The translations under genes were made by a program, and so were the position numbers. Below the pieces are notes generated by a model. That model was not told where the DNA came from. It searched no databases and was given only the letters and a program-made list of their open reading frames with translations. This document shows, piece after piece, positions 1-5,367 of a stretch of 6,108 bases of DNA. Positions within the stretch are counted from its first letter, which is position 1; every line of letters starts with the position of its first letter. Source of the DNA: Syntrophomonas sp. UBA4911 (GTDB lineage Bacteria > Bacillota > Syntrophomonadia > Syntrophomonadales > Syntrophomonadaceae); NCBI GenBank assembly GCA_002398105.1, contig DHCD01000074.1, positions 1 to 6,108 on the forward strand, written 5' to 3'.

Positions 1-28
1 AACCCCCGCTTAGAAATGGCGGGGGTTT
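1..28. terminator. Hairpin terminator, probably bidirectional
   Basis: A perfect 9-bp inverted repeat (AACCCCCGC at 1-9, GCGGGGGTT at 19-27) encloses a 9-nt loop and is followed by a short T stretch on the plus strand. It lies about 60 nt past the stop of the minus-strand hydrolase gene, so it can end that transcript. It could also end a plus-strand transcript entering from the left. The minus-strand U tract would lie mostly outside the window, so which direction it serves cannot be settled here. Confidence 0.8.
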
Positions 29-87
29 CATTGTTTGGAGAATGAAAGTTGCGGAACTCTGATACCGAAAAAATTTCTGATGGCATT

Positions 88-993
88 TTATATTCTTGAG
101 GGATGGGCGCGTGAGGTTAGATAATAGAGTCCGCCGTCCTCAATCAGGTAATCTTGTGACTGCAGGTATTGCAGATGGTGCATAACCATAATTTGCTCAT
201 AAATAAAAAATATTGGTTTAGGAGAGGGGAAATGAATATGAATCGGGGCCGCAGAAGCAATCTCGGCTATACTGTGGCGGCCCTGGCTGATCAAATCAAC
301 GATTCGCCTCTGGCGAGCGTAAATAATATCCCGGTATTCAATAAGGCGTTTAACGATATTCCCTTTTACCATGGGCTGGTTATGACTGCTGATGATAAAA
401 TCAGGTTTCATATCCACCAGCAGGTCAAGAGAATTAAGGAAATCAGGTAATGAGGCGCTCATATTGCCGTAGAAGGGCCCAAACTTAGCCAAGGTAATAT
501 CGGCAGTAAAAATAAATCCCTGCCGGGGGAAAATAAAACCGCAATGTCCGGGAGAATGACCCGGCAGATGAAGAACCTCGAAAGTCGTTGCGCCCAGATT
601 GATAGTCTGTTTATCCGTAATCCCGCCGTCAATGTGACTAGGCCGAAAAAGCCATCTTTTCAGAAGCTGAGGATGATATTCGGGATGCCGGCCGAATTTT
701 TTCATGCCATACTCTTCCAGGTACTTGTCGCCTGATTGAGCCATTTCATGCTCGGCCGGATGCATGAAAATTTTGCTATGGGGAAAATCCCGGTTACATT
801 GAACGTGATCCATATGCGCATGGGTATTCACAATCATATCGACTTTGCGGTTTTTTAAAAAAGCCCGGTCGGTTTCTGCAGGACTGCTGTCAATAAGACA
901 GGTAATGTCATCGTCAATCCAGAGACAATTGCAAAAGGGGTAAGACCATCCCGGGACCTCCAATATTCTGATGTGTTTATCAATCTTAATCAA
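88..993 (-). CDS. MBL-fold metallo-hydrolase with C-terminal winged helix
   Basis: A complete 301-residue metallo-beta-lactamase-fold hydrolase of the glyoxalase II-like group. The zinc ligands are all visible: the HxHxDH motif as THAHMDH (H58, H60, D62, H63), H146 in LPGHSPGH, the bridging D165 in FTADI, and H204 in SSHNQP. Members usually hydrolyse thioesters, lactones or phosphoesters; the substrate cannot be read from the sequence. Residues about 220-295 have the pattern of the winged-helix tail often attached to this family (RQRRIVDLISQG, then a helix-rich end with YLIEDGG). There is no signal peptide, so it is probably cytoplasmic. The start is TTG, chosen because GGGAGGAA at 1001-1008 sits 7 nt upstream and the protein begins in the usual place for the fold; the next Met is far inside the domain. 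It has its own promoter and lies beyond the terminator of the upstream gene, so it is probably transcribed alone. Confidence 0.93.
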   Translation of the reverse strand: MIKIDKHIRILEVPGWSYPFCNCLWIDDDITCLIDSSPAETDRAFLKNRKVDMIVNTHAHMDHVQCNRDFPHSKIFMHPAEHEMAQSGDKYLEEYGMKKFGRHPEYHPQLLKRWLFRPSHIDGGITDKQTINLGATTFEVLHLPGHSPGHCGFIFPRQGFIFTADITLAKFGPFYGNMSASLPDFLNSLDLLVDMKPDFIISSHNQPMVKGNIVKRLIEYRDIIYARQRRIVDLISQGRHSIAEIASAAPIHIHFPSPKPIFFIYEQIMVMHHLQYLQSQDYLIEDGGLYYLTSRAHPSRI

Positions 994-1000
994 GGACAGG

Positions 1001-1008
1001 TTCCTCCC
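1001..1008 (-). promoter_or_regulatory. Ribosome binding site supporting the TTG start
   Basis: On the minus strand GGGAGGAA stands 7 nt before the TTG codon at 993-991. This strong Shine-Dalgarno match decides in favour of the non-ATG start of the hydrolase gene. Confidence 0.75.
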
Positions 1009-1038
1009 AGAATCATCGTTTACCGGAAAACTCAGGCT

Positions 1039-1083
1039 TGCGCCTTGTTGCGGAGATATAAATCCTGTGTCATTATAGGCGCA
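1039..1083 (-). promoter_or_regulatory. Sigma-70-type promoter of the hydrolase gene with flanking dyad
   Basis: On the minus strand a perfect -10 box TATAAT lies at 1077-1072, giving a start near 1065 and a leader of about 70 nt. The best-placed -35 at 17-bp spacing is only TTCATT (3 of 6 matches). This suggests an activated or weak promoter. A perfect 7-bp inverted repeat, TGCGCCT at 1039-1045 and AGGCGCA at 1077-1083, brackets the -10 box and the presumed start. It could be an operator or a leader stem. The right arm touches the -10 box. The promoter call is fairly good; the operator reading is inference. Confidence 0.5.
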
Positions 1084-1110
1084 GTGATTGGAGTAATGAA
1101 TGCAACACTC

Positions 1111-1136
1111 AAAAAAGCCGCCCGATCAAGACGGCT
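1111..1136 (-). terminator. Intrinsic terminator of the DUF2889 gene
   Basis: Read on the minus strand, AGCCG pairs with CGGCT (1116-1136), extendable by G-U and C-G pairs to 7-8 bp, and is followed directly by six T residues (1116-1111). It lies 38 nt after the stop codon of the 1174-1971 gene and before the promoter of the hydrolase gene, so the two minus-strand genes are separate transcription units. Confidence 0.85.
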
Positions 1137-1173
1137 GCCGCTCATATGGCTTAACCGGGAAATCCAAGGAGTA

Positions 1174-1971
1174 TTACATTGAAGTCTTCATTATTTGCAA
1201 TGCCTCGGTGACAATTTCAGTCAGATGAATACAGCCTTCCGGTCCGCCGATCATCAGTTTAATCTCTTTTCTGTCCATTTCCGGCAGGTTGTGTCCTACC
1301 AGATTCTGCAGCCGTATCGCACTGTTACGGCAGATCTCGCTGGGTATGCGGATAAAGTCCGTCTTCGCCTCCAGGACAACATTGTTGTTATCCAATATAA
1401 GGCGGATGTTCAATTCGTGAAAAGTATCAATGAATGTGCCGCAAAGAATCTTGTGAACCTGATCTTTATGTACATTGACAATATGGGTGCGATTGAACAG
1501 GTTATGATGACGCGGTCCCACCGACCACAGAGATGATGCGCCGGTCTGATGGCTGAAACTGTAACAGGTTTTGTCATTAAGCTTACACCAATAATCTACA
1601 TAGGCACTGAGATCAGAATAACCGCGCTCGGTCCAAATAAAAGATTCGACTTGGATGAAGCCTTTAACGCATTCCAACAGCAGATTTACGGCAATTGGGC
1701 GATCAGGACCGATGATCGCTCTAACTTTGGAGCCGCTATGCAGATAAGCCTCCATACCCACTAATTGTGGAAAATCCGAATAGCCTGGCTTTTCGTGGAG
1801 GGAGCGGTACACCTCCAGACCGGCGCCGGTTATCCGCAGATCCCGGGTATCAGTCGTAATCCAGGCTGATGCCTCTTCAAAGGTGCTCAAAAGTGAGCAC
1901 TGGGAATGCAAAGTGCCATTGGGGAGTTTGTTTACGCTTATACTCTGAACTGAATTAAAATTTTCGGTCAT
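1174..1971 (-). CDS. DUF2889-like protein of unknown function
   Basis: A 265-residue soluble protein with no signal peptide or membrane segment. The C-terminal half (about 160-262) matches my memory of DUF2889: a beta-rich stretch (IRLILDNNNVVLEAKTDFIR), a helix resembling the family's LVGLRIGPGW motif (LQNLVGHNLPEM, 221-232), and the hallmark near the C-terminus, GGPEGCIHLTEIV (242-254), with Cys247, His249 and Glu252 as possible functional residues. The N-terminal half (about 45-150) is also beta-rich (MEAYLHSGSKVRAIIGP, FIWTERGYSDL), and I do not recognise it. No function is established for this family that I can name. The start is ATG with GAGGA 8 nt upstream. A consensus sigma-54 promoter about 200 nt upstream and a terminator 38 nt downstream make it a single-gene sigma-54-dependent unit. 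The coding call is strong; the family call is moderate because it rests on recalled motifs. Confidence 0.85.
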   Translation of the reverse strand: MTENFNSVQSISVNKLPNGTLHSQCSLLSTFEEASAWITTDTRDLRITGAGLEVYRSLHEKPGYSDFPQLVGMEAYLHSGSKVRAIIGPDRPIAVNLLLECVKGFIQVESFIWTERGYSDLSAYVDYWCKLNDKTCYSFSHQTGASSLWSVGPRHHNLFNRTHIVNVHKDQVHKILCGTFIDTFHELNIRLILDNNNVVLEAKTDFIRIPSEICRNSAIRLQNLVGHNLPEMDRKEIKLMIGGPEGCIHLTEIVTEALQIMKTSM

Positions 1972-2011
1972 TTACTTCATCCTCATCATTTTATAATTTT
2001 TTAGACCGGTT

Positions 2012-2037
2012 CTGCTTTATCAGCAGTTTAACCTCCT
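2012..2037 (-). other. Orphan Shine-Dalgarno sequence and small hairpin in the leader
   Basis: On the minus strand AGGAGGT (2037-2031) is a near-perfect ribosome binding site, but no ATG, GTG or TTG follows at normal spacing; only CTG codons do. Just downstream, CTGCT and AGCAG (2026-2022 and 2016-2012) form a 5-bp stem with a 5-nt loop. The site lies 60 nt before the real start of the DUF2889 gene. It may be a ribosome standby or regulatory site, or a relic. Confidence 0.3.
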
Positions 2038-2097
2038 GCTCTTTAATATCTTTCGAATAAGTTCACATGATATGACGGCTTTATTTTTTTCGGGCAT
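2020..2097 (-). CDS. Possible 25-codon leader peptide
   Basis: An ATG at 2097 on the minus strand opens a 25-codon frame ending in tandem stops (TGA TAA). The peptide starts MPEKNKAVISCELIRKILK. It lies wholly within the predicted sigma-54 leader. There is no good ribosome binding site before the ATG, which argues against translation. It could be an upstream regulatory ORF, the relic of a longer gene, or chance. Confidence 0.15.
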   Translation of the reverse strand: MPEKNKAVISCELIRKILKSRRLNC

Positions 2098-2116
2098 GGT
2101 TGGGCCGTTTACTCTG

Positions 2117-2147
2117 GTCTTACGCCGGAGAATCCCCACCTAAAGAC
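2117..2147 (-). other. Predicted hairpin near the 5' end of the sigma-54 transcript
   Basis: In the minus-strand RNA, GTCTT (2147-2143) pairs with AAGAC (2121-2117), and inside this GGGG (2137-2134) pairs with CUCC (2130-2127) across a 3-nt loop using one G-U pair. The same position on the plus strand would be an A-C mismatch, so the fold favours minus-strand RNA. It begins about 22 nt after the predicted transcription start. It matches no riboswitch class that I can recognise. Confidence 0.3.
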
Positions 2148-2179
2148 TTGAAAGTATTATAAAATGCCTTTCTTTAATA

Positions 2180-2195
2180 AGCAAGTTACGTGCCA
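2180..2195 (-). promoter_or_regulatory. Sigma-54 (RpoN) -24/-12 promoter
   Basis: The minus strand reads TGGCACGTAACTTGCT, a perfect match to the sigma-54 consensus TGGCACG-N4-TTGCW. The -24 GG lies at 2194-2193 and the -12 GC at 2182-2181. Transcription should start near 2169, which is an A on the minus strand, and run leftward into the DUF2889 gene with a leader of about 200 nt. Such promoters fire only with an ATP-hydrolysing enhancer-binding protein, and none is encoded in this window. Confidence 0.87.
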
Positions 2196-2223
2196 GCTAT
2201 TGCCAACACTCTAATTTGCATAA

Positions 2224-2248
2224 GGTCTGGATATGCTGAATGCAGACC
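2224..2248. promoter_or_regulatory. Inverted repeat upstream of the sigma-54 promoter
   Basis: GGTCTG (2224-2229) and CAGACC (2243-2248) form a perfect 6-bp dyad with a 13-bp spacer, about 30-55 bp upstream of the -24 element. Half-sites about two helical turns apart suit a dimeric regulator. Its role is inference. Confidence 0.3.
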
Positions 2249-2264
2249 CAATATGGAGGGGGAT

Positions 2265-2284
2265 GGATATTTCGCGAAGCATCC
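2265..2284. promoter_or_regulatory. Near-palindrome, candidate enhancer site
   Basis: GGAT-AT-TTCGCGAA-GC-ATCC is a 20-bp palindrome with 16 symmetric positions, centred about 80 bp upstream of the -24 element. This distance is typical for binding sites of sigma-54 enhancer-binding proteins. A related half, TTCGCAAT, follows at 2297-2304. I do not recognise the cognate protein. Confidence 0.4.
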
Positions 2285-2385
2285 TGTTTAGCCATTTTCG
2301 CAATAACATTTCACCAATAGCAAGTCAGCTGGTTTTCTTTATCCGGTTTTTAAGAGGAATCAAGGTTAAGTTTAAGTTGCAATTG

Positions 2386-2403
2386 CGTCCTGTTTACAGG
2401 ACG
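2386..2403. promoter_or_regulatory. Perfect 18-bp dyad, candidate operator
   Basis: CGTCCTGT (2386-2393) and ACAGGACG (2396-2403) are perfect inverted arms separated by TT. No T run follows and the spacer is very short, so it looks like a DNA-binding site and not a terminator. It lies about 200 bp upstream of the sigma-54 -24 element and about 380 bp upstream of the LAL regulator gene. It could serve an enhancer-binding protein or be an autoregulatory site. Confidence 0.45.
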
Positions 2404-2785
2404 GTGTCCGCAATATTATACAATCCGGTGTAAGGTTAAATCAATGCTGTAGGGAGGAATTTAAATAAATATTATACTGTTTTTCATTCAAAATTGCAAA
2501 AAAAGCTCATTGGTAAGGTTTGGGGCTGGCATACTAATAGAATTATTCTCAAAGGCAGAGCCGATAAAAATTGTAAGGCACAATAATTGCTATAAAAGTT
2601 GTAAAAGGCAGCCAAGAACCAATAAGATTTGTTAAGGAGCCGCTTTTGCCAAGAGAAACGGGCAGCGGATGGGAATCTGCAAATGGCGATTATTGATACT
2701 GATATAAGGGAGATAGCGGAAAACTGAGAGATGCGGAAGAAGCTAAGGGACAAAATACAAATGCGGTGAGTTAGGAAAGATATAT

Positions 2786-5257
2786 ATGCGTGAAAATGAA
2801 CCGGCGCCAAAGGTACTCAAACGGGAACGTATTGATAAAAAATTGCAGGGTTTATTTCAACATTCTATTATCATAGTATCCGCCCCTATCGGTTATGGCA
2901 AAACCACTGCGGTAAGGACTTTCCTGGCCAATTACCGACCACCTTGCATTTGGACGACTATGTCTGAAGCGGTTATGATTACAAAAAGCAAAAATTTTTG
3001 GTATCTGATTGTAAAAGAAATTTATAAGCACTTTCCCGATATTGCCGATATATTTGAGGAACGCGGATTTCCTAATAACAGTATCGAGATCGCAAGAATG
3101 ATTGAAGTCATTCAAGATTTTGAAGTGAAACAGGATGTTATTATCATCATTGACGATTACCATCTGGTTGAGAACGAGCAAATCAATTTATTTTTGAAGC
3201 AGCTGGCCTTTGCCAACATTCCATGGCTGCACATGATACTGATCAGCAGAGGGGTTCCCCAGGTGGATATTGAGGAACTTACGTTGAAGGGAATTTGTCT
3301 CTTCATCCAACCAGCCGATCTTTCCTTCACCGAAGATGAGATTAAACTCTATTTTGACCTGATAAAATTTCCGGGTGATGACCGCATAAAACAAAAAATA
3401 TGCTTGGCCGCAAGCGGATGGATCGCGGTCGTCTATCTGATGGTCACCAACTTCGCCCAGAATTATAATTTAGACTATCATAACTCCATCGGCAAAATGC
3501 TGAAATCGTCCTTTTTTGATAAATACGATGGTGAAATCAAGATTCTGCTTTTTAAACTTTCCCTGTTCAATATGGTTACGGCAGAGCAAGCAGCTTACAT
3601 TTTAGAGGATATAACGGTGATCGGAAAGCTGGAGCAGCTCAGCCGTGAGAATGGATTTATTTCATTAGACAACCAGGGCAATTATAAATTTCACCAGATA
3701 TTCCTTGATTTTCTCCACAAGGAGAAAGCCGGGTGGGATATTGATATGGGGAGAGTCATTCAGCGGGCGGGGCAATGGTATTCCTCTCAAGGCGATCATG
3801 CCAATGCCTTTAAGTACCTGTATATAGCCAAAGACTATGAGAATATTTTCAAGGAACTGGAGATGGCGGATATTAGCAGCATCAATTTTATTGATAGCGA
3901 ACTGCTCTTTCAGATATTCCACTCAGCCACTGATGAGCAGAAATATAAGTATCCCATGGCCACTCTTAAATACGTCTTCTTCGTTATTCTGGATGTGGAT
4001 GAACAGCTGGGCATCAGTATGCTGGCCGCAATGGAACATTATTTTTTGCATCATATTCATCCCCATTACTCTCAAAATCGTATTTTAGGGGAAATTAACG
4101 TCACCTATACTACTGTAGCCTTTAACGATGCTGAGGCAGTCACGCAATACGCGCGTAAAGCATTGGACCTTTTAGGTGGGGAACCATCTATTACCAGGAC
4201 CAATAAGGGCGTGCTGACGTATAGCTCACCCCATTTCAGCTATGCTTACTACAATAAGAAAGGCAAGTATAAAGAAACGGTTGATATTCTGGCGGCAGCT
4301 TTTAAAAGCTATATCAAAGTTACCAATGGCAGCGGAATGGGCTGCGATGATCTGGCCAGGGCAGAATATGCCTTGGAAACCGGAGATTTGGAACAGGTAG
4401 AGTTAAACGCCATAAAAGCAGTCTGCAAGGCCAATACCTGCAAACAGTTATGTATTGCGGTATGTGCAAAGCTGACCCTGGCCCGCCTGTACATTTTGCA
4501 GGAACGGGGAACAGATCTTCAGGCGGTGTTGGACGAACTGAACCTCTTGGAGAAGACGGAAAAAAACGCGATTAATTTATATGTGATTGATAATGCCCTG
4601 GGCTATATTTATGCCGGCTTGAACCAATATTACAATATTCCCCTATGGCTGCGGAGAAATGATACGGAACCCAATTCTATTTTCAGGCGCATCGCTTTCA
4701 ATTACATCGTAAACGGCAAAGCCATTTTACTATCCGGCAACTATATTGAGCTGGACATTATGACCGAACGTTTTGCCGATTTTTTCAGCCCGCTGCAATA
4801 CCAGCTCGGCTTTATACATAACCATATCTATCGTGCGGTGGCCAAATATCACCTGTATGGATTGGAGGCGGGAGTAAAAGAACTGCAAAAAGCTATGGAT
4901 ATAGCTATAGAAGATAACATTATTATACCCTTTGTAGAAAATACAAAATTTATTCTGCCCCTGCTTAACAGCAAATTACTGGACGCGAAGCCGGAATATT
5001 TAGATCACATTTTATCTTTAGGCAGCAAGGGCAAGAATGGGCAGCTGGGAAGATCAAGTCCGCTCTCGGCCAGGGAAATTGAAGTCCTGAACCTTCTGGA
5101 AAACGGCGAAAACCAAAGCGCTATCGCCGACAAGCTATTTATCTCGAAACATACGGTAAAGCGCCATATCCAAAACATCTATCAGAAGCTTGAAGTAAAT
5201 AACAAAACTCTCGCGATCAGAAAATTCAGAGCTATGCGGGAATATGCCAAACTGTAA
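2786..5257 (+). CDS. LuxR-family LAL (MalT-like) ATP-dependent transcription regulator
   Basis: An 823-residue regulator with typical LAL architecture. The N-terminal STAND ATPase has the Walker A motif APIGYGKT (33-40), the Walker B motif VIIIIDDYHLV (118-128) and the strand MILISR (150-155). Family landmarks follow: LSFTEDEIKLYF (179-190), GWIAVVYLM (211-219) and a winged-helix end NYKFHQIFLDFL (299-310). A long helical, TPR-like region spans about 325-740. The C-terminal LuxR helix-turn-helix occupies about 757-820 (PLSAREIEVLNLL, then AIADKLFISKHTVKRHI). MalT-type proteins are ATP-switched activators that multimerise when they bind an inducer on the helical region; the inducer here is unknown. 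The start is ATG with AGGAAAG 6 nt upstream. All ATPase motifs are intact. It is divergent from the DUF2889 gene and convergent with a broken flavoprotein gene, which regulators of this type often adjoin in anaerobic Firmicutes, so that gene is a plausible target. Confidence 0.95.
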   Translation: MRENEPAPKVLKRERIDKKLQGLFQHSIIIVSAPIGYGKTTAVRTFLANYRPPCIWTTMSEAVMITKSKNFWYLIVKEIYKHFPDIADIFEERGFPNNSIEIARMIEVIQDFEVKQDVIIIIDDYHLVENEQINLFLKQLAFANIPWLHMILISRGVPQVDIEELTLKGICLFIQPADLSFTEDEIKLYFDLIKFPGDDRIKQKICLAASGWIAVVYLMVTNFAQNYNLDYHNSIGKMLKSSFFDKYDGEIKILLFKLSLFNMVTAEQAAYILEDITVIGKLEQLSRENGFISLDNQGNYKFHQIFLDFLHKEKAGWDIDMGRVIQRAGQWYSSQGDHANAFKYLYIAKDYENIFKELEMADISSINFIDSELLFQIFHSATDEQKYKYPMATLKYVFFVILDVDEQLGISMLAAMEHYFLHHIHPHYSQNRILGEINVTYTTVAFNDAEAVTQYARKALDLLGGEPSITRTNKGVLTYSSPHFSYAYYNKKGKYKETVDILAAAFKSYIKVTNGSGMGCDDLARAEYALETGDLEQVELNAIKAVCKANTCKQLCIAVCAKLTLARLYILQERGTDLQAVLDELNLLEKTEKNAINLYVIDNALGYIYAGLNQYYNIPLWLRRNDTEPNSIFRRIAFNYIVNGKAILLSGNYIELDIMTERFADFFSPLQYQLGFIHNHIYRAVAKYHLYGLEAGVKELQKAMDIAIEDNIIIPFVENTKFILPLLNSKLLDAKPEYLDHILSLGSKGKNGQLGRSSPLSAREIEVLNLLENGENQSAIADKLFISKHTVKRHIQNIYQKLEVNNKTLAIRKFRAMREYAKL

Positions 5258-5271
5258 TCCCGGATGAAGGA

Positions 5272-5326
5272 CACCCCTTAAGGCAGAAGCAGGACGACCA
5301 AGGCCCGGCATCTACTTTAAGGGGTG
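5272..5326. terminator. Long inverted repeat between convergent genes, possible bidirectional terminator
   Basis: CACCCCTTAA (5272-5281) and TTAAGGGGTG (5317-5326) are perfect 10-bp arms around a 35-nt spacer, starting 14 nt after the stop codon of the regulator gene. No good T run follows on either strand, so it is not a textbook intrinsic terminator. Its place between two convergent genes makes a transcription-ending or RNA 3'-end stabilising role the simplest reading. Confidence 0.4.
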
Positions 5327-5367
5327 ATTCATTTAATGAGCAAAACAAGGTTATTTTGTTGTTTGTT

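Larger units (their letters stand above)
1972..2785. other. Long divergent intergenic region
   Basis: These 814 bp separate the DUF2889 gene (minus) from the LAL regulator gene (plus). On the left are the sigma-54 promoter and leader of the DUF2889 gene. The middle, 2196-2410, holds at least three dyads. The right part, 2440-2785, is AT-rich and is the probable promoter and leader of the regulator gene. I could not find a convincing -35/-10 pair for the regulator: TATACT at 2473-2478 is a good -10 box but lacks a -35 at 17 bp. Open frames inside, such as 2233-2433 plus and 2484-2810 minus, do not look like proteins. Confidence 0.7.

Noticed and set aside
1195..1764. Two plus-strand open frames opposite the DUF2889 gene
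   Set aside because: They are antisense shadows of a gene that has a good start, ribosome binding site, promoter and terminator on the minus strand.
2101..2169. Riboswitch in the leader of the DUF2889 gene
   Set aside because: The hairpins do not match the conserved cores of riboswitch classes I know, such as TPP, cobalamin, glycine, THF, fluoride, ZTP, guanidine or c-di-GMP. Kept only as an unclassified structure.
2196..2218. Second possible sigma-54-like site on the plus strand (TGCCAACACTCTAATTTGC)
   Set aside because: It lacks the essential GG at -24 and points toward no nearby start. The true consensus is on the opposite strand.
2233..2433. 66-codon plus-strand frame in the intergenic region
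   Set aside because: No ribosome binding site, protein-unlike composition, and it overlaps the candidate regulatory dyads. Probably chance.
2640..2668. Interrupted stem CCGCT-ttt-GCC / GGC-AGCGG before the regulator gene
   Set aside because: It has a bulge, a 10-nt loop and no T tract. Too weak to call a terminator or riboswitch without covariation data.
2484..2810. 108-codon minus-strand frame overlapping the start of the LAL regulator gene
   Set aside because: It overlaps the regulator's ribosome binding site and first codons, has no recognisable domain, and its Phe/Ser/Ile-rich composition is typical of an antisense reading of AT-rich DNA.
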